Shown one piece after another: positions 9,673 through 17,450 of a stretch of 35,076 nucleotides of DNA. This DNA is from Prevotella sp. P5-108 (GTDB taxonomy: Bacteria; Bacteroidota; Bacteroidia; Bacteroidales; Bacteroidaceae). Both the position numbers and the translations under genes were made by a program. The stretch lies in NCBI RefSeq assembly GCF_002251385.1, contig NZ_NPJJ01000036.1, positions 1-35,076 of the forward strand, given 5' to 3'. The notes under the pieces are model-generated. The model worked only from the letters and a program-made list of their open reading frames with translations. It was not told the DNA's origin and did no database searches. The stretch's first letter is position 1; every line of letters starts with the position of its first letter.

Positions 9673-9795
9673 CAGTAAATAATATAAGGTGGAAGGTCGC
9701 AGTGCGACTTTTTGATACCAGAAGTGATAAACAAATGTGTGGTCCATAAGGACTGATATGCTAAGACAAGGATAATAATTAAAATTGATGACAAG

Positions 9796-10470
9796 ATGAG
9801 ACTCAAGATTACAGCACTATTATTGTGTGTACTTACTGTGCTTGGATGTGAGACCAAGCAGGGAACCGGAACTCTCGTTGGAACAGGTGGTGGTGCCGTG
9901 TTGGGTGCCATTATCGGTAAGATAGCTGGCAATACTGCCGTTGGTGCTGCCATTGGTGGCGTTGTAGGAGCGGGAACCGGTGCAATCATTGGCCGACATA
10001 TGGACAAGGTGGCCGAGCAGGCCAAGGCTCAGGTGGAAAATGCCAAGGTTGAGCAGGTGACCGACAAGAATGGTCTTTCTGCCGTCAAGGTGACTTTTGA
10101 CAGTGGCATTTTGTTTGCTACCAATAAGTCTGACCTCAACGCCACATCCAAGAACGAGTTGGCAAAGTTCTCTAATGTGCTGAAGCAGAACACCGACTGC
10201 TATGTAGATATCTATGGACACACCGACTCTACAGGCAACGACGGAATCAATATCCCTCTTTCCAATTCTCGTGCACAGAGTGTGGCCACTTATCTGAGAC
10301 AGTGCGGAATCAGCGATGTCCAGATGAAGAAGGTTGAAGGCTACGGCAGTTCTCAGCCCGTTGCCGACAACTCTACAGCCAGCGGACGCCAGCTCAATCG
10401 CCGTGTAGAGATTTATCTGTATGCTTCACAGGCAATGGTAGATTCTGCCAATGCCGGTAAACTCAATTAA
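9796..10470 (+). CDS. OmpA-family lipoprotein with glycine-zipper (YiaD-like)
   Basis: A 224-aa envelope protein. Residues 1-18 are a lipoprotein signal ending at the lipobox VLGC. Residues about 24-67 are a glycine-zipper membrane segment (GGGAVLGAIIGKIAGNTAVG, GGVVGAGTGAIIG). Residues about 100-214 are an OmpA C-terminal peptidoglycan-binding domain with the hallmark YGHTDSTG and the NIPLSNSRAQSVATYLR and GRQLNRRVEI stretches. The combination matches YiaD-type proteins that anchor the outer membrane to peptidoglycan. It stands alone between its promoter and a terminator, next to the peptidoglycan glycosyltransferase mtgA. Confidence 0.93.
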   Translation: MRLKITALLLCVLTVLGCETKQGTGTLVGTGGGAVLGAIIGKIAGNTAVGAAIGGVVGAGTGAIIGRHMDKVAEQAKAQVENAKVEQVTDKNGLSAVKVTFDSGILFATNKSDLNATSKNELAKFSNVLKQNTDCYVDIYGHTDSTGNDGINIPLSNSRAQSVATYLRQCGISDVQMKKVEGYGSSQPVADNSTASGRQLNRRVEIYLYASQAMVDSANAGKLN

Positions 10471-10490
10471 ATCAACATTATTATTAAGAT

Positions 10491-10526
10491 AAGGGCACAC
10501 CGGTTATGGTTTGTGCCCTTTATTTT
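10491..10526 (+). terminator. Rho-independent terminator
   Basis: AAGGGCACA (10491-10499) pairs with TGTGCCCTT (10512-10520), followed by TATTTT. The right arm contains a TTG that would otherwise look like an mtgA start. Confidence 0.8.
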
Positions 10527-10534
10527 ACTCACCA

Positions 10535-11260
10535 ATGAAAATTCTGTTTAAGTACATCCGATGGATTTCCGGTCTGTTCTTCGCCTCCACCATCCTTGCG
10601 GTCGTTTTCTACCGTTTCGTTCCCGTCTATCTTACACCTCTAATGATAATAAGGTGCGTTGAAACCGGAACATTGACGATACACCATCACTGGGTGCCGT
10701 TGGACGAAATGTCTCCCCATATGCCTGTGGCGGTTATGGCCAGCGAAGACGGGCGTTTTCTGCTGCATCATGGCTTCGATTTCGATGCCATCGAGAAGGC
10801 TGCCGTCCATAATATGACCAACAAGCACGGTCGCAAGCACGGAGCAAGCACTATCACTCAGCAGACGGCCAAGAACGTCTTTTTATGGCCGGGAAGAAGT
10901 TGGGTGAGAAAAGGTTTCGAGGTCTATTTCACGGCTTTGATAGAATTGCTGTGGAGCAAGCAGCGCATTATGGAGGTCTACCTCAACTCCATAGAGATGG
11001 GCAGCTCCATCTATGGTCTGGATGCGTGTGCCGAGTACAACTTTGGCAAGACCGCGAGCGAGTTGACACGCTCCGAATGTGCCCTCATCGCAGCCACATT
11101 GCCCAATCCGCGCAAGTTTAGTTCCAAATACCCCAGTGCATATATGCGTAAACGGCAATCCCGGATTAAGCACGAGATGCGGTATATACCCTCGTTTCCC
11201 AAAGAGGGCGAAGACTACAATCCGCAGACAAGTTCGGGTGGAATCTATTCTACCAAATAA
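10535..11260 (+). CDS. mtgA: Monofunctional biosynthetic peptidoglycan transglycosylase
   Basis: GT51 enzyme that polymerises lipid II into glycan strands, without a transpeptidase domain. The 241-aa protein has one N-terminal membrane anchor ([18 protein letters not shown]). Catalytic motifs in order are [14 protein letters not shown] (with the catalytic Glu), [20 protein letters not shown], and [15 protein letters not shown], then the region ending [12 protein letters not shown]. All the key residues seem present. I start at ATG 10535; the longer frame begins at a TTG within the terminator hairpin. The pcrA-like gene starts 18 nt downstream, so the two are probably cotranscribed. Confidence 0.95.
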   Translation: MKILFKYIRWISGLFFASTILAVVFYRFVPVYLTPLMIIRCVETGTLTIHHHWVPLDEMSPHMPVAVMASEDGRFLLHHGFDFDAIEKAAVHNMTNKHGRKHGASTITQQTAKNVFLWPGRSWVRKGFEVYFTALIELLWSKQRIMEVYLNSIEMGSSIYGLDACAEYNFGKTASELTRSECALIAATLPNPRKFSSKYPSAYMRKRQSRIKHEMRYIPSFPKEGEDYNPQTSSGGIYSTK

Positions 11261-11278
11261 CTGAATTACATCATACTT

Positions 11279-13714
11279 ATGGATAATCTTCTTGACAGTC
11301 TCAATGACAGCCAGCGCGAAGCGGTGGTTTACAGCGATGGTCCCTCGTTGGTAATAGCTGGTGCAGGTTCGGGCAAGACACGTGTGCTCACCTACAAGAT
11401 AGCGTATCTCCTGCAGCAGGGCTACGAGCCGTGGAGCATATTGGCTCTGACTTTTACCAATAAGGCTGCGCGTGAGATGAAAGAACGCATCGGCACCTTG
11501 GTGGGTGCCGATAGAGCAAGGTATCTGAATATGGGAACTTTCCACTCTGTCTTTGCCCATATTCTGCGCCGCGAGGCCGAAGCCATCGGTTTTCAGCCCA
11601 ATTTTACCATCTATGATAACAAGGACTCGCAGAGCCTGGTGAAAGCCATAGTCAAGGAAATGAAGCTGGATGATAAGCAATATGCCCCTGCGACCATCTT
11701 TTCCGCAATTTCAAGGGCCAAGAACCGCTTGATATTGCCCAAGCAGTATGCCGACGATATCGAGTTGCGCGACAGGGACAGGTTCGCCAAAGTAGACCAG
11801 ACTTATCAGATTTACGCTGCATATCAGGACCGTTTGCGCCAGGCCAACGCCATGGATTTCGACGATTTGCTCATCCATACCTACCTCTTGTTCAAAAACA
11901 ACGGGGATATATGCCGACGCTACGCCGACAGGTTCAGGTACGTGCTGGTCGACGAGTATCAGGATACCAATTCGGTGCAACAGCAGATAGTGCTGCTGCT
12001 CACCAGCGAGAACCAGAAGATATGCGTAGTGGGCGACGACTACCAGAGTATCTATGCCTTCCGAGGTGCACAGATTGACAATATCCTCAATTTCCAGCGT
12101 ATTTACAAAGACGTGCATATCTTCAAGTTGGAGCGCAACTACCGTTCAACGCCCGAGATAGTGAATGCCGCCAACAGTCTGATGAAGCACAATCAGTATC
12201 AGATTGACAAGGATGTCTTCAGCAGCAACGACAATGGCGACAAGGTCACTTATCGCCAGCTCTACAGCGATAGGGAAGAGGCTGCCGTGGTGGCTAAGAC
12301 CATACGCAGCATTATGCGTGACGAGGGGTGCGACTACCGTGATTTTGCCATCCTGTATCGCACCAATTCGCAGAGCCGCATCTTCGAGGAGGAATTCCGT
12401 AACGACAATATGCCTTATCGTGTCGTGGGTAGTACCGAGTTTTTCCAACGCAAGGAAATCAAGGACGTCATCGCCTATTACCGTGTGGTAGTTAACCCTG
12501 CCGACGAAGAAGCCGTCAAGCGTATCATCAATTATCCGACTCGCGGCATAGGCAACACCACGCTGCAGAAGATTATCTCTTGTGCCCAGAGTTGTGGTGT
12601 GAGTCTTTGGACTGTGCTGGGCAATCCGTTCGCTTATCAACTTGATATCAACCGGGGCACAATGGCCAAGCTCGGCGCTTTTGTCCAGCTTATCGAGGGC
12701 TTTATGGAACACCTCGCCGATAAGGATGCCTATGAGTTGGGCGATATGATTGTAAGGCAGAGCGGCGTGTTCGACGACCTCTACCGTTCTACCGACATAG
12801 AAAGCCGCTCGCGTCAGGAGAATCTTGAAGAGTTGCTTGGCAGCATCAATGAGTTTGTCGCGTCGAGAAAGGAGGAAGGCCTGGACGACCGCGTGTCTTT
12901 GGCTGATTTCCTACAGCAGGTGTCGCTACAGACCGATGCCGATACCGACGACAACGATGATGACCGCATCAGTCTGATGACCATCCATGCCGCCAAGGGC
13001 TTGGAGTTTGCCACCGTCTTTGTCGTGGGCCTTGAGGAGAAACTGTTTCCCAGTCTGCGCTCGTCCAACTCGTTGAAGGAACTGGAGGAAGAGCGACGGC
13101 TGCTCTATGTCGCCATCACCCGTGCGCGGAAGCATTGCTATCTTTCCAGTGCCAAGAACCGCTGGATGTATTCACAGATGGAGATGACAACGCCCAGCCG
13201 CTTCATCCGCGACATATCGAGCGAGTTTCTTGATGTGGTCTCGTCGAGCCGAGGTGACTCTGGTGGCGGCGCTGCCTATCAGGGTCATGCCCGTAGTGGT
13301 TATGGTCGTAGGGATGATGATTCCTGGCAGAACTCCCGTCCGGTGGGAGGGCAGTTTGTGGCAGATCGGAAACCCAAGATTACCCGTCCGCATCAGCCCG
13401 AGACAGCTGTAGACCCCTTCTCCGAGGGCTTCAAGCAGAGGTATGTGGCGCGTGGCGGCAATCTGCGTCGACTCTCGTCGGCTCTGTCCAATGGCGGTCG
13501 AACCGTGGCCCCATCGGGTGCACCCCAGTCCGCCCCCGCGGCTCCCGATTGTGCTCTCAGCGTGGGCACAGTCATAGAGCATCAGCGTTTTGGTGTTGGT
13601 CGTGTGGTCCAGATTGATGGCACTGGCGAGAATACCAAGGCCACAGTAGATTTTGAGAACACAGGGCGCAAGCAGCTTCTGCTCAAGTTTGCCCGATATA
13701 CCATCAAGTCATAA
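11279..13714 (+). CDS. UvrD/PcrA-type superfamily 1 DNA helicase
   Basis: ATP-dependent 3'-5' DNA helicase of the UvrD/Rep/PcrA group, acting in repair and replication restart. The 811-aa protein has motif I GAGSGKT (28-34), motif Ia TFTNKAAREMKER, motif II DEYQDTN, motif III GDDYQSIYAFRGA, motif IV-V including TIHAAKGLEF, and motif VI LYVAITRARK. The C-terminus has a Gly/Ser/Arg-rich linker (about 655-750) and then a PcrA-style Tudor-like module (GTVIEHQRFGVGRVVQID), which in other species contacts RNA polymerase. It is of normal length with no missing motif. It cannot be assigned confidently to PcrA or UvrD by eye, so no symbol is given. Confidence 0.93.
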   Translation: MDNLLDSLNDSQREAVVYSDGPSLVIAGAGSGKTRVLTYKIAYLLQQGYEPWSILALTFTNKAAREMKERIGTLVGADRARYLNMGTFHSVFAHILRREAEAIGFQPNFTIYDNKDSQSLVKAIVKEMKLDDKQYAPATIFSAISRAKNRLILPKQYADDIELRDRDRFAKVDQTYQIYAAYQDRLRQANAMDFDDLLIHTYLLFKNNGDICRRYADRFRYVLVDEYQDTNSVQQQIVLLLTSENQKICVVGDDYQSIYAFRGAQIDNILNFQRIYKDVHIFKLERNYRSTPEIVNAANSLMKHNQYQIDKDVFSSNDNGDKVTYRQLYSDREEAAVVAKTIRSIMRDEGCDYRDFAILYRTNSQSRIFEEEFRNDNMPYRVVGSTEFFQRKEIKDVIAYYRVVVNPADEEAVKRIINYPTRGIGNTTLQKIISCAQSCGVSLWTVLGNPFAYQLDINRGTMAKLGAFVQLIEGFMEHLADKDAYELGDMIVRQSGVFDDLYRSTDIESRSRQENLEELLGSINEFVASRKEEGLDDRVSLADFLQQVSLQTDADTDDNDDDRISLMTIHAAKGLEFATVFVVGLEEKLFPSLRSSNSLKELEEERRLLYVAITRARKHCYLSSAKNRWMYSQMEMTTPSRFIRDISSEFLDVVSSSRGDSGGGAAYQGHARSGYGRRDDDSWQNSRPVGGQFVADRKPKITRPHQPETAVDPFSEGFKQRYVARGGNLRRLSSALSNGGRTVAPSGAPQSAPAAPDCALSVGTVIEHQRFGVGRVVQIDGTGENTKATVDFENTGRKQLLLKFARYTIKS

Positions 13715-13724
13715 TATGTATAAT

Positions 13725-13771
13725 AACCAAATAAGCCTAAAGACTTTCGTCTTCAGGCTTATTTGGTTTAT
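13725..13771. terminator. Bidirectional terminator
   Basis: A long, nearly perfect stem: AACCAAATAAGCCT (13725 onward) pairs with AGGCTTATTTGGTT (to 13768), with loop near 13745-13750. It serves the helicase gene on plus and the 42-aa gene on minus, whose last codons and stop lie inside it. Confidence 0.9.
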
Positions 13772-13865
13772 TGCTTAGCATGGGCAAGTGCTTCTTCTTG
13801 CGAAGCCATGCTTGTTTTCTTTTCTCGTATTCCTCTCGATGACGTTCCAGGAAGTTGTCAGCCAT
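13737..13865 (-). CDS. 42-aa conserved-looking small basic protein
   Basis: ATG at 13865, stop TAG at 13737-13739. The protein begins MADNFLERHREEYEKRKQAW and continues with LRKKKHLPMLSN; it is highly charged, helical and basic. It starts 2 nt after the DUF4270 stop, so it is very probably the last gene of the glycogen synthase-like/DUF4270 operon. Proteins with this start (MADNFLE or MADNYLE, then a charged helix) are familiar as unannotated small proteins in Bacteroidales, from memory and not checked. No function is known to me. The C-terminal codons double as the terminator stem. Confidence 0.65.
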   Translation of the reverse strand: MADNFLERHREEYEKRKQAWLRKKKHLPMLSNKPNKPEDESL

Positions 13866-13867
13866 TC

Positions 13868-15286
13868 TTATTTGAATTTAGAGTAGATGATGCTTATCTT
13901 GACTGGCGAGTCTGCACCGTCTGTACCCTTGACCAGTCGTGTGCTGGTCAGCGACATGTCGTGTACCACGCTGGCTATCGTCTGTCCGCCTGTGGTGGCA
14001 TCTGTTCTGTAGGCAATAGACACCGGTATCAGCACCACCTTGTTCCAGTCGGCATTGTTGCGGTTCTGGTTGAGATGATTGATGAGTCCCGAGATATTGT
14101 TGAACGTATAAGAGTTGGTAGACGATGTGTAAGTGGCCAGGAACGTCGACTTGTAGTCCACAATCTTGTTGTTCTCAAAGAAGGAGCGCATCTCCGACTT
14201 GGGAATGATGAGCAGTGTGGTCGGAGCACCAAGCGCATACTTGCTGGTAGTGGTGTTGTTGATGCGCTTCAGCGTAATCTTGGCAGAAGAGATATACTCT
14301 TTGTCGTGACCAGCGAATATCTGGTCTATGGGCAGGGTCATCTCGGTGAAGATTCCGGCGGGCGACTTCAGATAGGTGCAGCTGTTGTCGTTGGCCAGCT
14401 GTGCGATGTTCTGGCTGTTGGTGATGGTCGAAGTCTGCAGCACCTCTTCAGTACCGGCAAACGATACGACGCCTTTCATTACACTGTCGTTGTATACGTA
14501 TTGGAAATATAGATTGAGCTGACTGCTGCCGATATAGGCCATCGAACCGAGACCACCGGTATTCTCAAAGAAGAAGCCAGGCACCACATTGTGGATGAAC
14601 GTATAGTCGTTCTTGAAGTCGGCGGGATTGGCAAAGTACTTTCTCAGGATATAGGTACCATAATTCTTGTATTGGTTGCCGTTGCGGTCGGTGTATTTGT
14701 CGTTGAGCAATACACGGATGTTGGTCTGGTAGTACTTGTTGTTTCTGATGCTGTCTACCTCACTCTGGTCGTAGATGGTATAGGGTCTGCTTACCGAATA
14801 GGCATTGGACGCGATGAGACCTTCGTTGTGGGGATTATAGTCAGAGTAGTAGTTCTTACCCTCGTTCATAGGCTTGTCCATTTCGTAGACACGCATCTTC
14901 ATCGGTGTGATGGAGTCGCCGTAATAGCCTGAAGGGAACAGTCGGATTTCACAAGAGTCGGCAATGATTTCGCCGTTCTCAAGACTGCGGATGCTGTCTT
15001 TCTTGGGGAAGGAGAAGCCTTCGAGGCAGTTGAACTGTATCATGCAGTCGCCGGTAACGTAGGAGCCGGTTTCGGGGTCTCTTACTTTTCCCAGGTATGC
15101 AGTGACGTTGCGCGAAAGTACCGAGCCGGCAAGTACCGAGCGGGTAGAAACAGAGAAGGTATCGGTCTTGATTGCGATGTCGGCGCCGCCGATGATGGTT
15201 TGGCCGATGTCGTCGGTGGTGTTGTCACAAGCGACGAATGTAATCAGCGAAATGAGCAGACCGAGAGTATATCCAATTTTCTTCAT
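13868..15286 (-). CDS. DUF4270 domain lipoprotein
   Basis: A 472-aa exported protein. Residues 1-20 are a lipoprotein signal with lipobox TFVAC, so it is anchored through Cys20 to the envelope. The mature part opens with DNTTDDIGQTI and is a beta-rich sequence of the DUF4270 type, found across Bacteroidetes next to glycogen synthase genes. The role is unknown. The start lies 16 nt after the stop of the upstream GT5 gene and the next small gene starts 2 nt after its own stop, so all three form one operon. Confidence 0.85.
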   Translation of the reverse strand: MKKIGYTLGLLISLITFVACDNTTDDIGQTIIGGADIAIKTDTFSVSTRSVLAGSVLSRNVTAYLGKVRDPETGSYVTGDCMIQFNCLEGFSFPKKDSIRSLENGEIIADSCEIRLFPSGYYGDSITPMKMRVYEMDKPMNEGKNYYSDYNPHNEGLIASNAYSVSRPYTIYDQSEVDSIRNNKYYQTNIRVLLNDKYTDRNGNQYKNYGTYILRKYFANPADFKNDYTFIHNVVPGFFFENTGGLGSMAYIGSSQLNLYFQYVYNDSVMKGVVSFAGTEEVLQTSTITNSQNIAQLANDNSCTYLKSPAGIFTEMTLPIDQIFAGHDKEYISSAKITLKRINNTTTSKYALGAPTTLLIIPKSEMRSFFENNKIVDYKSTFLATYTSSTNSYTFNNISGLINHLNQNRNNADWNKVVLIPVSIAYRTDATTGGQTIASVVHDMSLTSTRLVKGTDGADSPVKISIIYSKFK

Positions 15287-15302
15287 TGATTGTTACATGT
15301 AA

Positions 15303-16103
15303 TTAGATGAGTGTGTCGAAGAAGTCAGTATATGCCTTGGCATAGTCTTCTCCGGGATAGCGGAGCAGGGGACGCTGCTTGTCCTCTGCATATTTGATGA
15401 GTGATTCGGTGATAGGGGTCTGGCCCTCGATTACTCCGTCGGAATAGTCGATGGCAAGTTTGCCTAACTCAATCAGGTCAAAGTGGTCATCGTATGGCTT
15501 CAGCAGTTCTTCGTTGGCCTCCTTGAACTCGAGGGTCTTCTTGAAGTGCTCGCCGAGTATGTTTTTGAGCTCGTTGGGATACAAAGCCATGGCAACCTTG
15601 GTATTGGCGAAGGTGGGCTCGTCGTGGTAGGCGGTCTTCACATAGAAGGGAATGACGGCCGACATCCATCCCTGACAAACGATGAGGTCGGGCGACCAGC
15701 GGAGCTTCTTGACAGTCTCCAGCACACCACGGGCAAAGAAGATGGCACGCTGACCATTGTCGGTGTATTCATTGCCGCTTTCGTCCATGGCCATCTGGCG
15801 CTTGGCGAAATAGTCTTCGTTGTCAATGAAGTATACCTGTATTCTTGAAGTGGGTATTGACGCAACCTTTATAATCAGTGGATGGTCGGTGTCGTCGATG
15901 ACCAAATTCATTCCAGACAGTCTGATAACCTCGTGGAGCTGGCCACGGCGCTCATTGATGACGCCCCACTTGGGCATAAATGTGCGTATCTCAAAGCCGG
16001 CGTCTTGAGTCATGCGAGGTAAGTCGCGGCCAATGACTGACATTGCGGACTCGGGGAGGTAAGGATTGATTTCCTGGTTGACGAATAGTACTTTCTTTGC
16101 CAT
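15303..16103 (-). CDS. Glycogen/starch synthase N-terminal (GT5) domain protein
   Basis: A 266-aa protein equal to the N-terminal Rossmann half of GT5 glycogen synthases: it starts MAKKVLFVNQEINPYLPES, continues with SVIGRDLPRMTQDAGFEIRT and WSPDLIVCQGW, and ends without the C-terminal GT-B half. A stand-alone form like this is common in Bacteroidetes, usually beside DUF4270, so the shortness is not evidence of truncation. Whether it transfers glucose is doubtful, since the ADP-glucose site of GT-B enzymes lies largely in the missing half. ATG 16103 is used because a promoter lies inside the longer frame that begins at 16196. Confidence 0.85.
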   Translation of the reverse strand: MAKKVLFVNQEINPYLPESAMSVIGRDLPRMTQDAGFEIRTFMPKWGVINERRGQLHEVIRLSGMNLVIDDTDHPLIIKVASIPTSRIQVYFIDNEDYFAKRQMAMDESGNEYTDNGQRAIFFARGVLETVKKLRWSPDLIVCQGWMSAVIPFYVKTAYHDEPTFANTKVAMALYPNELKNILGEHFKKTLEFKEANEELLKPYDDHFDLIELGKLAIDYSDGVIEGQTPITESLIKYAEDKQRPLLRYPGEDYAKAYTDFFDTLI

Positions 16104-16146
16104 AATATGTGTATTAATGCATTTTATGTGTTTCCACATTTGGCTG

Positions 16147-16154
16147 CAAAGGTA
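16147..16154 (-). promoter_or_regulatory. -7 box for the GT5-DUF4270 operon
   Basis: Minus-strand TACCTTTG preceded by a T-rich tract and CG, the form seen at strong Bacteroidales promoters. Transcription would start near 16140, 40 nt before ATG 16103. Confidence 0.7.
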
Positions 16155-16225
16155 CGAAAAAAAAACGGGAATAGACCCTTTTTCTTCTAAAATCAAACAA
16201 AAGCAACCCTAAAATTGGTTAATTT

Positions 16226-16786
16226 TCAGTTAATTGCTTGCTTTGGGCCGTTTTTGGTCGTTTCTGGAACTTCAATTATAGTCGTGCGCTCCGCCTTTGC
16301 TTTCGGCATGGGAATCGTGTCAGTCAGTGCAAGCAGAGGCATCGTTTCTGTGCCGGAATCCGGCGATTTTAGCATCGCGTAGGCAGAGTGCTACTCCGGC
16401 GAACATAGTGTCGCGTCGTCAGCGGATGGCAGCTCTGTGAAAGGTCGTAAAGGCAACATGCTCCTGATGGCTTTATAGTTTATTTCAAACTGTGATATGG
16501 TCATTTCGCGCTTTGCAATCATTGTTTTCAAACACGATTTCTCTATTTCCAACTTCGCTTCTTCTTTATACTTGGTCGCTGTCATGATAGACTTTTCCGC
16601 CAGGCTTTCATGGTCGTCCTTCTCTGCCTCGTCTGTTATGGAGAAATCAGCCGCACGCCTCATTGCGATGCTGTCTTTCTCGTCATAGTCTCTGGTTGTC
16701 GTGACGGTTTAGAGAAATGGCTTCAGGCTTCTCATAACCAGTGATATTGCTATTGCCAATATAATCACGGAGTTTCTGAAAATAAA
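16226..16786 (-). pseudogene. Broken gene with two in-frame stops (membrane segment plus coiled coil)
   Basis: One minus-strand frame is open from about 16786 to TGA 16226-16228 apart from TAA at 16709-16711 and TAG at 16391-16393. Read through, it would encode about 180 residues. It begins with a hydrophobic segment (VIILAIAISLVMRSLKPFL), then a charged helical stretch (ADFSITDEAEKDDHESLAEK, KYKEEAKLEIEKSCLKTMIA). After the TAG it continues with protein-like sequence (ETMPLLALTDTIPMPKAKAE). The middle piece alone (16391-16663) is a 90-aa open frame starting MRRAADFS and might still be translated. No family recognised. A GTG at 16768 is the only start-like codon ahead of the hydrophobic part. 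Confidence 0.5.
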
Positions 16787-16793
16787 TGAAAAA

Positions 16794-16825
16794 AGGCATG
16801 GACAGTCTGCTGACTCTCCATGCCT
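16794..16825 (-). terminator. Rho-independent terminator of the carboxylase operon
   Basis: AGGCATGGA (16794-16802) pairs with TCCATGCCT (16817-16825), with an inner AGTC/GACT pairing. On the minus strand it is followed by TTTTTT. Confidence 0.9.
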
Positions 16826-16849
16826 CTTGGCGGTAGTATTGTTGTTCTA

Positions 16850-17275
16850 TTATTCTACGACAACCAGTGCGTCTTCTTCCAGTACGGCCTGTCCGGGCTT
16901 CACGCAGATGGCAGTAACCTTACCGTCGGCCTCGGCCTCGATGTTGTTGGCCATCTTCATAGCCTCAAGCACTACCAGAGTGTCACCGGCCTTTACTTCC
17001 TGACCCACCTCTACGCAAATCTGAGTGATGGTGCCAGGCAGTGGGGCCTTGATAGCATTGGAAGTGTTCACGTTGGTAGCTGCGGGTGCGTCGTCGGCAG
17101 CTGCCTCTACGGGCTGTCCCAGCACTACCTTCTTCTTCTCAGGCTCGGCTTCCTTTTCTATCTGTACCTTGTAGCTCTCGCCGTTTACGGTGATGTCAGC
17201 CACATTGTTCTCGTCTATAGCGGCAATGGTAACTTCGTACTCTTTGCCTTCTATGGTATATTTGAATTCTTTCAT
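16850..17275 (-). CDS. Biotin carboxyl carrier protein of an acyl-CoA (de)carboxylase
   Basis: A 141-aa protein carrying biotin for methylmalonyl-CoA decarboxylase or propionyl-CoA carboxylase. The N-terminal part (about 1-45) is a small beta domain, followed by an Ala/Pro-rich flexible linker (about 55-75) and a C-terminal biotinyl domain with the attachment motif EAMKM; the modified lysine is K107. ATG 17275 (MKEFKYTIEGKEYEV) is the natural start; the longer frame to 17323 overlaps the previous gene. It is the last gene before the terminator. In many Bacteroidales the sodium-pump beta subunit gene follows the carrier, but here it does not. Confidence 0.93.
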   Translation of the reverse strand: MKEFKYTIEGKEYEVTIAAIDENNVADITVNGESYKVQIEKEAEPEKKKVVLGQPVEAAADDAPAATNVNTSNAIKAPLPGTITQICVEVGQEVKAGDTLVVLEAMKMANNIEAEADGKVTAICVKPGQAVLEEDALVVVE

Positions 17276-17283
17276 TTTGTCTG

Positions 17284-17433
17284 TTATGGTTTTGGTGTTA
17301 CACCTAAGAACTTCGCATTCCACAAAGTGTGACGTGGCTTGATGGTAATGATACCTGGCTCCTTGTCATGCACGTTGTTGCCGCTGTATTCATAGAGTGC
17401 CATGGCGATGGCTGCATAAGCATTTTTGTCCAT
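17284..17433 (-). CDS. Small 49-aa protein of the methylmalonyl-CoA decarboxylase operon
   Basis: Starts at ATG 17433 (MDKNAYAAIAMALYEYSGNN) and ends KFLGVTPKP with TAA at 17284-17286. It lies 17 nt after the carboxyltransferase stop and 8 nt before the carrier start. Its motif HDKEPGIITI, then WNAK, is like the small proteins seen at this operon position in other Bacteroidales, related in position to the OadG/delta-type subunit. It has a helical N-terminal half but no clear full-length membrane segment. Probably a subunit or assembly factor; that is inference. Confidence 0.75.
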   Translation of the reverse strand: MDKNAYAAIAMALYEYSGNNVHDKEPGIITIKPRHTLWNAKFLGVTPKP

Positions 17434-17450
17434 ATTCGTTTCTCCTTTGA

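Noticed and set aside
13763..14512. 249-aa plus-strand frame
   Set aside because: Antisense to the DUF4270 lipoprotein and the 42-aa gene; no protein family features.
16226..16786. Alternative genetic code or programmed readthrough
   Set aside because: Two different stops (TAA and TAG) would have to be read through, while neighbouring genes use both normally; decay is simpler.
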